The translations under genes were made by a program, and so were the position numbers. The notes below the pieces were generated by a model, which was not told the origin of the DNA, made no database searches, and was given only the letters and a program-made list of their open reading frames with translations. Positions 35,690 to 44,997 of a stretch of 64,000 bases of DNA are shown in pieces; position 1 is the stretch's first letter; the number at the start of each line of letters is the position of its first letter. The DNA is from Psychrobacter vallis (GTDB lineage Bacteria > Pseudomonadota > Gammaproteobacteria > Pseudomonadales > Moraxellaceae), in contig NZ_CAJHBU010000001.1 of assembly GCF_904846715.1 (NCBI RefSeq), positions 1 to 64,000 of the forward strand, read 5' to 3'.

Positions 35690-37738
35690 TTACTTTTTTA
35701 AGTACTGATTGACACGTGCTTCTGCTTCTTTATCTGTCCACCAATAGTCAATACCGACAGCGTTGGTAGGCAAGGTTTCGGTATGACGATATTGATCCCA
35801 GTAAGCGACATTGGTGCCAGATTTACCGTATAGCGGCACCAAATAATGGCCTGCGCGCAACAAGCGATCTAGCACCTGAGTATAAAGAACAATCTCTTGG
35901 CGGTTTTTGGCACTACCCAGCTTTTCTATTACCCTGTCAATCACCACATTTTTGATACCGACCGTATTTCTATTGCCAACTTGGTCAGCGGCGTCGCTGC
36001 CCCAAAATCCGAACTGTTCTGCGCCCGGTGATAGGCTCTGGGCAAACACATCGACCACCATATCATAATCAAAAGTGCGCATCCGCTCATAGTATTGCGG
36101 GCCATCCACTTGCCGCAGTGTCGCATCAAAGCCCAAACGCTTGAGATTGCGGATATAAGGCAGCAATACGCGACCGACGGTTTCGCCTGTCATCAGAATC
36201 TCAATGTGCGCACGCTTGCCATTCGGTTGATACAGCTTCATAGCTTCATAATAAAACCCAGCATCTAGCAATAACTGCCGCGCTTTTAACAACCCTTGAC
36301 GATTAAATCCACTGCCATCACTGGTTGGCAATTGCCATTTGGCCAATACCGCCTGACGTTGAATCGGCTCAAGCTGAGAGAGCAATGGACTGAGCACCTT
36401 CATCTCGGCAGCAGATGGCGTCCCTGTTGCCGCAAGCTCCGAGCCATGAAAAAAACTTTGCAAGCGCTCATACTGACCATGAAATAATGTCTTATTCATC
36501 CACTCAAAGTCATAAGCCGCCGTTAATGCTTGGCGAACCCGAATGTCTTGAAAGATGGGCTGGCGCATATTCATAACCAAACCTTGCATCGGCACTGGGT
36601 TTTTACTGCTTATTGCTTCTTTCCGAATCATGCCAGCCTTGACGGCTGGGAAATTATAGCCCGTCGCCCAATTAGAGGCTTTATTTTCGGGGCGAAAACG
36701 ATATTGACCAGATTTAAACCCTTCAAAAGCAATCTCATCACTTTGATAATACACAAACTTAATCATATCAAAGTTATAACGACCGCGATTGACCATCAAA
36801 TTGCGTCCCCAATAGTTGGGATCACGCACGTAGCTGACGGCACGACCTGCATCGACGCGGCCAAGCTTATAAGGCCCACTGCCCATCAGTGGCGTCAGGG
36901 TTATTTTTTCAAAATCGGCATCGATAGACGACTTGGCAAATATTGGAAACTGCCCGACAGTTAGTAAGATCTCTTTATTGTCATCGGATGCAAAAACAAA
37001 CTTTACTTGTTGCTTGTTAATAATTTGTACTTTTTGGATACCCCCCAAATAACTGCGAATGTACATCGGCCCTTTGGTTAATATCGCGTCATATGTCGCT
37101 TTGACATCACTACTGGTCACGGGCGATCCATCCCAAAAACGGGCAGCAGGATTTATATGATAAACAATCCAGCTGGTGTCATCCGGATCGTAGGTGACCT
37201 TACTTGCCAACTGCGGATACATGGTAAATGCTTCGTTTAATGAGCCAGTCATCAAAGTATCATACAAATAGTCAGTGCCAACCATCGCCACGCCAGTCGT
37301 CATCCATTTGTTGGCGCTATTGAAGGTGCCGCGTGCATCTAATGAGAGTGTGCCACCTTTTGGTGCATTTGGATTGGCGTAAGGCATATAAGGCGCACTT
37401 ATATACTCAGTAGGACTGTTATGACCAAGCGCAGTCGTTGTAATGGGCGCGGCTATAACAGCTGACATGCCAGCCATGCTGATACCCGTCCATAAAACGA
37501 TAGATAATATAAGCTGGTGCTGTGCAGGCTTAGACAGCGTTAATATAGATGGTGCGGGTGTAAGTACTGTTGATATGAACCACTTGTTCTGAGAGCAGAT
37601 TGGTTTGTTGTACAAGGTATGCAGCTGAGGCTGGGGAACTCCGGCTTCTAAAGGCGTTACAGTACTACGCTCTACACGCTTTGAAGGTGAGCGTAGTACA
37701 AAACGTGAGCCATAGGACAAAAGCGTTTTTATCATCAT
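35690..37738 (-). CDS. yejA: Peptide ABC transporter substrate-binding protein (YejA-like)
   Basis: Periplasmic binding protein of the SBP family 5, for peptides such as microcin C-type nucleotide-peptides. Motifs include PNAPKGGTLSLDARGTFNS, the domain-I start NPAARFWDGSPVTSSDVKATYDAI and AYDFEWMNKTLFHGQY. Length 682 is more than usual, because the signal-like helix (ILSIVLWTGISMAGMSAVIAA) only begins near residue 77 and is preceded by a basic, Pro-rich leader. No Met, and no obvious alternative start, falls between the leader and the helix. It is the first gene of the yejA-gloB-yejB-yejE-yejF series. Confidence 0.9.
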   Translation of the reverse strand: MMIKTLLSYGSRFVLRSPSKRVERSTVTPLEAGVPQPQLHTLYNKPICSQNKWFISTVLTPAPSILTLSKPAQHQLILSIVLWTGISMAGMSAVIAAPITTTALGHNSPTEYISAPYMPYANPNAPKGGTLSLDARGTFNSANKWMTTGVAMVGTDYLYDTLMTGSLNEAFTMYPQLASKVTYDPDDTSWIVYHINPAARFWDGSPVTSSDVKATYDAILTKGPMYIRSYLGGIQKVQIINKQQVKFVFASDDNKEILLTVGQFPIFAKSSIDADFEKITLTPLMGSGPYKLGRVDAGRAVSYVRDPNYWGRNLMVNRGRYNFDMIKFVYYQSDEIAFEGFKSGQYRFRPENKASNWATGYNFPAVKAGMIRKEAISSKNPVPMQGLVMNMRQPIFQDIRVRQALTAAYDFEWMNKTLFHGQYERLQSFFHGSELAATGTPSAAEMKVLSPLLSQLEPIQRQAVLAKWQLPTSDGSGFNRQGLLKARQLLLDAGFYYEAMKLYQPNGKRAHIEILMTGETVGRVLLPYIRNLKRLGFDATLRQVDGPQYYERMRTFDYDMVVDVFAQSLSPGAEQFGFWGSDAADQVGNRNTVGIKNVVIDRVIEKLGSAKNRQEIVLYTQVLDRLLRAGHYLVPLYGKSGTNVAYWDQYRHTETLPTNAVGIDYWWTDKEAEARVNQYLKK

Positions 37739-37922
37739 TGTCGTTATAATAACCTTGCATACAGACCAACATGGTCTTATGACAAATTTTTATCATAACA
37801 AATTTCGCTTTTTTAACCTAGTCATTTACTAGGGCGTGTCATCAATTAGATTATGAGATCAGGCTTTCAAAGTGACTTGACTACGATCATACGTATGAGA
37901 CAACGTGTCTATGTGTTATAGA

Positions 37923-38840
37923 TTAATAACCTTCACTTTCTGCCCTTATGTTTGCCCCTTTTGGCAGCGTAAGTTTCTGACCTATCGCCAACGCATCATA
38001 GGGTGATATGCCAGTGAGCTTAGCAATTTGCATAAAGTCCGTATTGTATCTATTAGCAATACCCATTAGTGTATTGCCGGGTTGTACTGTATACGTACTG
38101 GGCGTTGCTACTGGTTTGGTCGTGTTATTGTTACTGATGACACGGCGCGTGTTCGCTCTTTCAGTAGTGGGTATGACTAAATATTTGCCAAAATATAACG
38201 TGTCATTGATCCCTATATTATTGGCGCGCGCCAAGCTTTGCACGTCCACCTTATACTTATTGGCAACGATGGAAAGGGTTTCGCCGTACTTAATCTGGTG
38301 TCTGACAGGCTTTTGGTAATTTGTAGTAGTAGAGGACATCGCGATTTGTTTTGCAGGTTTAGACTGCACGACATTACTGGTTTGAAGTTTGGTTGTTATA
38401 TTCGCTGTTTTGGCGGTATTATTGACGGCAAACAATTTAGACGGAATAATAAGCGTGCTGTCAATCAACAGTCCTGAATCTGGACTCAACTTATTCACAC
38501 GTGCCAGCTCAGTAATGTCGATCTGATATTTCTTGGCAAGATAGCTTAAGTTATCACCTGCTTTTACTTTATATATATTATGATGCGTTCCTTTTTCTGG
38601 TATATCAATAACCTGTCCTATCTTTATCATACTGGCTGTTAAACCATTAGCATCTATCAATGCAGTTTTCGAAACACCATAGCGCTTGGCAATACCACTG
38701 AGCGTTTCACCCGATTCCACTACATGGTGAGTTGAGGCATGGGATTGACTAAAGCATAACACTCCTATTAATAGCGCCCCATACTTATGACACCAAGCCC
38801 AATTTGTCTTATTCATCTTAGTCGTCTTCGATGTTTTCAA
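37923..38840 (-). CDS. Exported protein with four LysM domains
   Basis: A signal peptide (YGALLIGVLCFSQSHA, after a basic start) is followed by four LysM modules near residues 37-77, 88-132, 180-222 and 250-294. Each has the pattern V-G-x-L-x-I-A-Y and ends in a V-I-P motif (for example VESGETLSGIAKRYGVS and VQPGNTLMGIANRYNT). LysM binds peptidoglycan glycan chains. No catalytic domain is present, so it is probably a cell-wall binding or scaffold protein. Its 305 residues end in GANIRAESEGY. It is separate from the yej cluster. Confidence 0.88.
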   Translation of the reverse strand: MKTSKTTKMNKTNWAWCHKYGALLIGVLCFSQSHASTHHVVESGETLSGIAKRYGVSKTALIDANGLTASMIKIGQVIDIPEKGTHHNIYKVKAGDNLSYLAKKYQIDITELARVNKLSPDSGLLIDSTLIIPSKLFAVNNTAKTANITTKLQTSNVVQSKPAKQIAMSSTTTNYQKPVRHQIKYGETLSIVANKYKVDVQSLARANNIGINDTLYFGKYLVIPTTERANTRRVISNNNTTKPVATPSTYTVQPGNTLMGIANRYNTDFMQIAKLTGISPYDALAIGQKLTLPKGANIRAESEGY

Positions 38841-38934
38841 AGCCTTCTCCTGATCATTACTATCCTTGCCATATCTAATAAAAATAATTTTTAGTAAAAA
38901 TTTAATAAACAGTTAAGTAGTGTTTTTTAGTCAA

Positions 38935-38972
38935 AAAATTAAGACAAATACGGCTGTATTTGTCTTAATTTT
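38935..38972 (-). terminator. Intrinsic terminator after serC
   Basis: AAAATTAAGACAAATAC and GTATTTGTCTTAATTTT form a perfect 17-bp stem around GGCT, followed by a U-run on the minus strand. It lies about 90 bp past the serC stop, with the 26-bp duplication in between. Confidence 0.85.
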
Positions 38973-39023
38973 AAAAGTTAACTGTAAAAGGCCAGATAAG
39001 ATACTTTGAGTCAATAACTGTTT

Positions 39024-39075
39024 AAAACAGCAACGCCCTTAGCCATATTAAAACAGCAACGCCCTTAGCCATATT
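39024..39075. repeat. 26-bp tandem duplication spanning the serC stop codon
   Basis: AAAACAGCAACGCCCTTAGC plus CATATT occurs twice in direct tandem (39024-39049 and 39050-39075), without a mismatch. The right-hand copy holds the last codons and stop of serC. The left-hand copy is a non-coding duplicate of that end. Confidence 0.9.
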
Positions 39076-40210
39076 TCTTTTCAAACGCTATCATGAAGTC
39101 AACCAATTGCTGTACCCACTCAAGAGGCACGGCATTATAAATACTAGCACGCATACCGCCAACATCACGGTGGCCTTTTAGGTTCATCAAACCTGCCGCG
39201 GCTGACTCTTCTAAGAATACTTTATCAAGGCTACTATCTGCTAAAGTAAATGGTACGTTCATGATAGAGCGGTACTGAGTGGCAACAGGATTACTATAAA
39301 AACTGCTATCATCAATGGTCTTATAAAGAAGATCTGCTTTTTGCTGGTTAATTTTTCCAAGAGCAGCGACACCGCCCTGCTCTTCTATCCAATCAAAAAC
39401 CAATCCTGCTAGATACCAAGAATAAGTGGCTGGTGTATTCGACATGGATTCTTTTTCGGCCTGATGCTTATAATTCAGCAGCAGTGGACACCACTCGCTC
39501 GCTCGCCCCAATAGGTCCTCACGGACAACCACAATAACCAGTCCAGCAGGGCCAATGTTCTTCTGTGCGCCTGCATAAATCATACCAAATTTAGAAACAT
39601 TAATCGACTGTGATAGGATGGACGATGACATATCGACGATGAGCGGTACATTGACCTGTGGTAGCTCAAAAATTTGTAGACCATGAATGGTCTCGTTGGC
39701 ACAGTAATGGAAGTACGCCGCATCATCGCTCAGGTTCCAATCGCTTTGCGCCGGCACATCGGTAAAGTTACTGTCTTTACCAGTTGCGACCATATTAATC
39801 TCACCAAGGCCTAGATTGGCATAACGCTTCGCTTCCTTGATGGCTTTATCCGACCAAGTCCCAGTCGTCAAATAATCTGCGCGCCCACCATTTAATAAGT
39901 TTAACGGAATCGCGGAAAACTGTAGGCTAGCACCGCCTTGTAAGAACAACACTTTATAATTGTCTGGAATTTCTATCAATGAGCGCAGTTTGGCTTCGGC
40001 TTTTTCAGTAATTGCTAGGTACTCTTTACTACGGTGACTCACTTCCATCACCGACATACCGCTCCCTTGCCAGTCAAGTAACTCTTCTTGAGCACGTGAT
40101 AATACCGCAGTCGGTATCGTAGCAGGTCCCGCTGAAAAATTGGGTAAGCGATTGGGCGCTGAAGTATTGAAAGTTGGTGTTGTTTTTATGGATACTGGGT
40201 TTGTAGACAT
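39065..40210 (-). CDS. serC: Phosphoserine aminotransferase
   Basis: PLP enzyme of serine and pyridoxal phosphate synthesis that moves the amino group from glutamate to 3-phosphohydroxypyruvate. The protein starts with a 20-residue polar leader, then LPNFSAGPATIPTAVLSRAQEE. The PLP lysine is in YAGAQKNIGPAGLVIV near residue 215, and LFLQGGASLQFSAIPLNLL is the phosphate-binding part. The C-terminus is RASIYNAVPLEWVQQLVDFM, followed by AFEKKYG. The 381-residue length is normal allowing for the leader. It is followed by the psi-like gene upstream on the same strand. Confidence 0.95.
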   Translation of the reverse strand: MSTNPVSIKTTPTFNTSAPNRLPNFSAGPATIPTAVLSRAQEELLDWQGSGMSVMEVSHRSKEYLAITEKAEAKLRSLIEIPDNYKVLFLQGGASLQFSAIPLNLLNGGRADYLTTGTWSDKAIKEAKRYANLGLGEINMVATGKDSNFTDVPAQSDWNLSDDAAYFHYCANETIHGLQIFELPQVNVPLIVDMSSSILSQSINVSKFGMIYAGAQKNIGPAGLVIVVVREDLLGRASEWCPLLLNYKHQAEKESMSNTPATYSWYLAGLVFDWIEEQGGVAALGKINQQKADLLYKTIDDSSFYSNPVATQYRSIMNVPFTLADSSLDKVFLEESAAAGLMNLKGHRDVGGMRASIYNAVPLEWVQQLVDFMIAFEKKYG

Positions 40211-40325
40211 GGCTATTATCCTAGATGTGACGGGGTCATCGTTGTGAATTGATACTGAAAAATTAATTATTGAAACAGGTTAAATCAGGTATTACTATTC
40301 TTCTTATATTTAATGAGTGCGACTT

Positions 40326-41234
40326 TTAATCAGAGAGCTGCGTCCAAAACTGACGCTTTATACTACTATCTGTGAGCATCTCGTCTAATGTGGGCACAGT
40401 CGTAAGATTAGGATGCTCAAGTCCGGCAGGCAGCGTCGTCAATGCAGCGACTTTTATCTCTTCACTTCTCCCTATTTTGAACACATAACCGGCAAGGCTG
40501 GCATTGGCAAGTTCAGCTGTGTCCATACCTTCACAGATGGGGAACGACGTTGTCTCACAGGTTATTGATAGTGCTTGCGTGATATTTTGCCATAACTTTT
40601 GACTGTCATGGTTGAGTGCTTGGATATCAACAAAAACCACCCAATCGTCATAGCGGCCGCCTTGCAAATCAAAAGGGGTTACTTTGAGGGTATGGTCATA
40701 GTGACTTTCGGCAGCATGAATTTGTTCAACAGAGGCCGTTGCTTGCTGTAATCCTATATCTGCGTTTAGTACAGGCGCGGCAGCAGAAGTACTCGTATCA
40801 AAATGATAGCTTACTGGACTTGGTTGATTGTGATGCTGTAGGTCAATATTATTGACATCAATATCATTATTATCGCTGTCATTAGCTTCATTCTCATAAG
40901 CGCTATCAATTTCATCATCCATTGTGCCCGATACCAAGTCCATAGACTGAATATTTGACATATCATTGTTTGAGACATCACTATTTTCGAAAACCCTGTT
41001 TAGAGCGTCAACACTTGGTTGTTCGGCGCTCATATCAGAGGAGATAGGCTGAGTTGTCATATGGGTCGCGACAGGAGCCGCGATGTCTGCGATATTCATG
41101 GTTTCTGAGTGTGGCTGTACCCACTGATTAATACCCATCAACGCTAAAATTTGACGCTGCTGCATACGCTGCTGTAATACCATTAGTGGGTCTTTAATAT
41201 CACTCATGCGTGTCTGCTGTCCTACTTGTTTCAA
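40326..41234 (-). CDS. Probable divergent DNA polymerase III psi subunit (HolD-like)
   Basis: This 302-residue protein is acidic and low-complexity in the middle (residues about 70-190), with more conserved ends. The N-terminal ILALMGINQWVQP resembles the HolD opening QLGITQW, the segment that binds the clamp loader. The C-terminal end, PTLDEMLTDSSIKRQFWTQL, resembles the HolD pattern P-x-L-x-(D/N)-x-x-A-R-A-x-L-W-x-x-L. Psi of pseudomonads is known to be divergent and longer. If right, it links SSB-chi to the tau/gamma subunit made by dnaX at the left of this window. The match is by eye, and the central insert is unlike E. coli psi. Confidence 0.5.
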   Translation of the reverse strand: MKQVGQQTRMSDIKDPLMVLQQRMQQRQILALMGINQWVQPHSETMNIADIAAPVATHMTTQPISSDMSAEQPSVDALNRVFENSDVSNNDMSNIQSMDLVSGTMDDEIDSAYENEANDSDNNDIDVNNIDLQHHNQPSPVSYHFDTSTSAAAPVLNADIGLQQATASVEQIHAAESHYDHTLKVTPFDLQGGRYDDWVVFVDIQALNHDSQKLWQNITQALSITCETTSFPICEGMDTAELANASLAGYVFKIGRSEEIKVAALTTLPAGLEHPNLTTVPTLDEMLTDSSIKRQFWTQLSD

Positions 41235-41292
41235 AGGGGTTTACAAATTTCTATAGGCGATACTATCGTCAATCTACTATAATATGAGTATA

Positions 41293-41369
41293 GCGCTGCT
41301 AGAATAATATCTTCTTGCGTGCTGTGCCTGCGCAGCTCGATGCTACGAAAATTTATTCTAGCAGCACTT
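41293..41369. repeat. Short dispersed palindromic repeat, copy 1
   Basis: Arms GCTGCTAGAATAA and TTATTCTAGCAGC flank a centre with TCTTGCGTGCTGTGCCTGCG. The centre is shared, with few differences, with a second copy near 46471. It lies between the divergent ends/starts of the psi-like gene and the M48 gene and may also act as a terminator-like structure. Confidence 0.65.
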
Positions 41370-41447
41370 CACAATGGTTATACTTTTTATTTAGTATCCA
41401 CTATAAAAAAGTGACTATGCGACATTATAATGCGGCAATCCAGTCGA

Positions 41448-44360
41448 TCAAAAAAGCTGCCGAATGCCTAGCCAACGCTCTGACAATAAAAGCAGGCAAT
41501 CGTATTCATCTTGACTGACTATCGTATCGTGTAACATCATCGTATGCAATGTGCTCAGCCACTGCCGATAGTTATTATAAGCATAAGAATTATTAATAGT
41601 GACATTATCAACATGGCTACTGTTTACGCAGTCATTATAATCTATTTGACAACTGCTCTGTTGCCTCTCTCGATAATTATCCTTACGCTTGCTCTCTGTT
41701 CTAAACGGTTGCAAGATAGGCACAGCGTTAATCACCGCCAATAGCTGCACGCTATTTAAGCTTTGCGCTGTCAATAGCAGCCATTGTAAATTGGCATCGC
41801 TAACTGCTGTCAATTCAATATCAATCAAACGCGCATGGCGTCTCAAGTCGACGATGTAGTGCGTCATACTAATATCATTGTAGCTGAGTACCGAGCTGTC
41901 AAGCGCAGATACCATCTGACCTTTTCTATCTTTTGCCAAACGATAGGCCAATAGTATGAGCATCGACTTTTTAGCATTATCGAGACTCATGAATACCTGA
42001 TTTGAAGGATCAAGCTGGGCGTAGATAGTATCCCTATCAGCTTGCAATGCTTGCTGCCATGGCGCTGGCATAATTGAATGTTTGTCATTTAATACGGTAG
42101 ATAGTATGGGTAATAATTGCTGTAAATGCACTGCTTGCCATAATGATAAGATCGAAGGTATGTGAGATGCCTTATCCTCTGAATGAGTGAACACTGGCTT
42201 TTGATTGTCAGTACAACTTCGTTCCCTTATCACCTCATCAGCAAAATATTTGCTTAAATCAGCATTTAACTGCCTCTGAAACAACTCAATTATGCCTTGC
42301 TGATAGCGCATGAGCATCTGACGACATTTTTCTTGCTGGCTATAGTGCTGATGACTTTGGTTGCTATGATCTTTTTCATGTTTTGAGCGTAATTCATTGA
42401 TAGTGCTTTCGGAGAGATCATGTTGGCTTAGTTGCTTTACTGCCAACGCAAACAGAGCACTGTCCAAGCGACGATCCATATTAGCTACCATCTCTAATAA
42501 TTGAGAGTCTATGGTATGCGGTAAAATTTTCTCATGGCTGACGACGATATTGGTCGGCTGAATATCAGCATCAGTATGATTATCAATGCTGTCAGTGAGC
42601 ATTCCATGCCAAATATCTGCCAAATCATAACTCACTGCCGTTGATAGCGTGTGTCCTTGATGACATAGCATCACTGCCTCAATCAAGGCTTGTGCCCCTA
42701 GCGGATGATGACTGTGATTGAGCACATAATGTGGTAATGAAACTGTCTGAATATCCTTGGTATCTATTAAGGTTGCGGACGGCAAATCCTTATCAAGCTG
42801 GGCTTGCCACGGCTGTAGCCGTTTACGAGTGCCTTGCTCTTTCGGCTTTATTTGCAAACGCCCTTCTATAATGATGTCTTCTTCTATGACAAACTCAAGC
42901 CCTGTTTCTGAGTGATTGTTTTTATCAATATTGGATGATGATTTGTGAAGTGGTTTTTCACTTTTTGTAATATTACTTAGGCTATTTTCTTTTACCTTTC
43001 CCCAATCACCCAGTCGGCGCTGCTCATATATCTCTTTGATTTTTTGTTGATTCAAACGCTTCTCTTTAGCGACTTGTACTGCAAATCTCTGGTAAGCGTG
43101 AGCATTAATGGCACTCATACGCTCAGCCAAGCTGGGATGAGTGGCGAACCATGACACATCGCCCAAATCCGCTCCACTGCTGGCAAAAAAGAAATGACTG
43201 AGCCCATTGATATCAGCGATATTGGTTAAACGCGAGCCAAGAGAATCTTGATGAATCGCTTGTAACGTCTTCATAATGGCAGGCGAGCGCGTAAGCTGCA
43301 CACTGGTCGCATCGGCCAGCAACTCACGCTCACGGTTAAAGCTGTGTTTAATCAGTTGAGCACTTGCCATACTTGAGAAACTTAACCCATGTAAAAGCAA
43401 TGTCCAAATACTACGAGGCGCTTGTCGATCAATGACGGGGCTATTCTGTAGCCACATTGACTGGCTTTTGGCTTGTGACTCTGACTTTTGCGATTGCGTC
43501 TGCCAGTAGTTTACCCACTCGCTATATGTCGTAAAGCTTGCTGTTTGCGCTTCAATATGACGTGCTTGACTGTCAACAGTGTGCTGTGACAAAGGCATCT
43601 GTCGTTTGACTGATTTATCTAAATAAAGGTTTTGATTGTCTTGATGGCTAACGCCGATGTTATTGATAGGATCGCTCCAGTCATACAGCAACTGCAAGCC
43701 TGCTAGCACCACCATCAGCTGTAGATTGAACGCCGCATCACCATGCAAAATATGACCATATTCATGACCAATAAGCCCATAAAGCGCTTCATCAGAAAGT
43801 TTATCAAGTGCACCCTGCGTTACCACCAGCACCATATCTTGGCTATGACGTCCCGCCACAAAAGCATTAATCCCTTGCTCATCCGGCAGTACATACAAGA
43901 TTGGCATACTCAAACCCGAAGCAATGGCTAACTGCTGGGCAATCTCATGATAACGACGATAAACAGGCGGAAAATCACGCTCATCACGTACCGCTATATG
44001 ACGTGAACTATAATGAACCTTTTGTATAGGCTCATGCTGATGGGCAATCCCGCGGCTTTGCTCCCAAGCCTCTTGACTGCGATCAATAAATAATCTCACT
44101 GCCCCGACTCGCTGGGCAATAGCACGACCGCCTGCCTTTAAACGACGATATTCTAAAAAGCTACCAGCGACAAAGCTAGCCACCGTCCATACCATGACCA
44201 GTATCAATACCCAATGATAAATGCCGCCAGTAAATAGTGTCAGCAGCAGCGCCATGACAGCGAGCGCCACCGCCATATGGGCAAAGACAATGAAAAAAAA
44301 CAACCCATAAAGCAACAAGCTGCGTTGAGTACGGGTTCGCTGTTCACCAAAAAAATCCAT
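41448..44360 (-). CDS. M48-family zinc metallopeptidase with long C-terminal region
   Basis: The 970-residue protein starts with two membrane helices (about 13-41 and 46-67). The HtpX/M48-like protease domain (about residues 120-440) has the zinc site HEYGHILHG (H199, E200, H203) and the third-ligand motif RERELLADATSVQLT near 350. The C-terminal 530 residues are polar and helical, with no known motif visible. M48 proteases such as HtpX degrade misfolded membrane proteins, but the long tail and the presence of LemA upstream suggest a specific envelope role. The gene follows lemA after 40 bp on the same strand. Confidence 0.85.
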   Translation of the reverse strand: MDFFGEQRTRTQRSLLLYGLFFFIVFAHMAVALAVMALLLTLFTGGIYHWVLILVMVWTVASFVAGSFLEYRRLKAGGRAIAQRVGAVRLFIDRSQEAWEQSRGIAHQHEPIQKVHYSSRHIAVRDERDFPPVYRRYHEIAQQLAIASGLSMPILYVLPDEQGINAFVAGRHSQDMVLVVTQGALDKLSDEALYGLIGHEYGHILHGDAAFNLQLMVVLAGLQLLYDWSDPINNIGVSHQDNQNLYLDKSVKRQMPLSQHTVDSQARHIEAQTASFTTYSEWVNYWQTQSQKSESQAKSQSMWLQNSPVIDRQAPRSIWTLLLHGLSFSSMASAQLIKHSFNRERELLADATSVQLTRSPAIMKTLQAIHQDSLGSRLTNIADINGLSHFFFASSGADLGDVSWFATHPSLAERMSAINAHAYQRFAVQVAKEKRLNQQKIKEIYEQRRLGDWGKVKENSLSNITKSEKPLHKSSSNIDKNNHSETGLEFVIEEDIIIEGRLQIKPKEQGTRKRLQPWQAQLDKDLPSATLIDTKDIQTVSLPHYVLNHSHHPLGAQALIEAVMLCHQGHTLSTAVSYDLADIWHGMLTDSIDNHTDADIQPTNIVVSHEKILPHTIDSQLLEMVANMDRRLDSALFALAVKQLSQHDLSESTINELRSKHEKDHSNQSHQHYSQQEKCRQMLMRYQQGIIELFQRQLNADLSKYFADEVIRERSCTDNQKPVFTHSEDKASHIPSILSLWQAVHLQQLLPILSTVLNDKHSIMPAPWQQALQADRDTIYAQLDPSNQVFMSLDNAKKSMLILLAYRLAKDRKGQMVSALDSSVLSYNDISMTHYIVDLRRHARLIDIELTAVSDANLQWLLLTAQSLNSVQLLAVINAVPILQPFRTESKRKDNYRERQQSSCQIDYNDCVNSSHVDNVTINNSYAYNNYRQWLSTLHTMMLHDTIVSQDEYDCLLLLSERWLGIRQLF

Positions 44361-44400
44361 CTAATTTTCTGACCCAAAAATAACCACATACATATAAGTA

Positions 44401-44997
44401 TCAGCTCATATCGACGATGGGAGCTTGAGCAATCACCTTTCTATCTTCAAAAACCAAGGGACTTAAAGGACGAAACCCAAAAGTGCTGCTAATGAGATTG
44501 TTGGGAAATACTTCGCGACCATTATTGTAAAACATGACACTGTCATTATAATGCTGACGCGCAAAGCCAATGCGGTTCTCTGCATTGGTCAGCTCATCCA
44601 TCAGATCTTTGATCATGCTGTCTGCTTTTAGCTCAGGATACGCTTCCACGACAGCTGAGAACTGCCCTAAGGCTTTGGACAACATGCCTTCTGCCTTGGC
44701 AAATAGCGCCATATGCTCAAGCGAATCTGGCTGATGTGAACTTGAATCTTGTAAGCTTTGGGCATGATTACGTGCGCCAATCACCCGTGTCAACGTCTCT
44801 TGTTCATGCGTCAAATAACGCTTGGCCGTCTCAACCAAATTAGGAATCAAATCATGACGACGTTTAAGCTGTACATCTATCTGTGCAAAGCCGTTTTTTG
44901 CCTGATTGCGAGCGCGTACCAGTTTATTAAATATCGATACCCCAAACACAACGGCTAGTATGACAAATATAATAAACAGCCAAACGAAAATTTTCAT
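44401..44997 (-). CDS. lemA: LemA-family membrane protein
   Basis: About 198 residues. One N-terminal helix (FVWLFIIFVILAVVFGVSI) is followed by the LemA helical bundle: NKLVRARNQAKNGFAQIDVQ, LKRRHDLIPNLVETAKRYL and AENRIGFARQHYNDSVMFYN. I choose ATG 44997 (MKIFVW) because GGAATGG lies upstream; an in-frame ATG at 45015 starts at a transposon-end-like sequence and has no ribosome binding site. LemA proteins are often paired with M48 peptidases or TPM-domain proteins, as here. The exact function is unknown. Confidence 0.92.
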   Translation of the reverse strand: MKIFVWLFIIFVILAVVFGVSIFNKLVRARNQAKNGFAQIDVQLKRRHDLIPNLVETAKRYLTHEQETLTRVIGARNHAQSLQDSSSHQPDSLEHMALFAKAEGMLSKALGQFSAVVEAYPELKADSMIKDLMDELTNAENRIGFARQHYNDSVMFYNNGREVFPNNLISSTFGFRPLSPLVFEDRKVIAQAPIVDMS

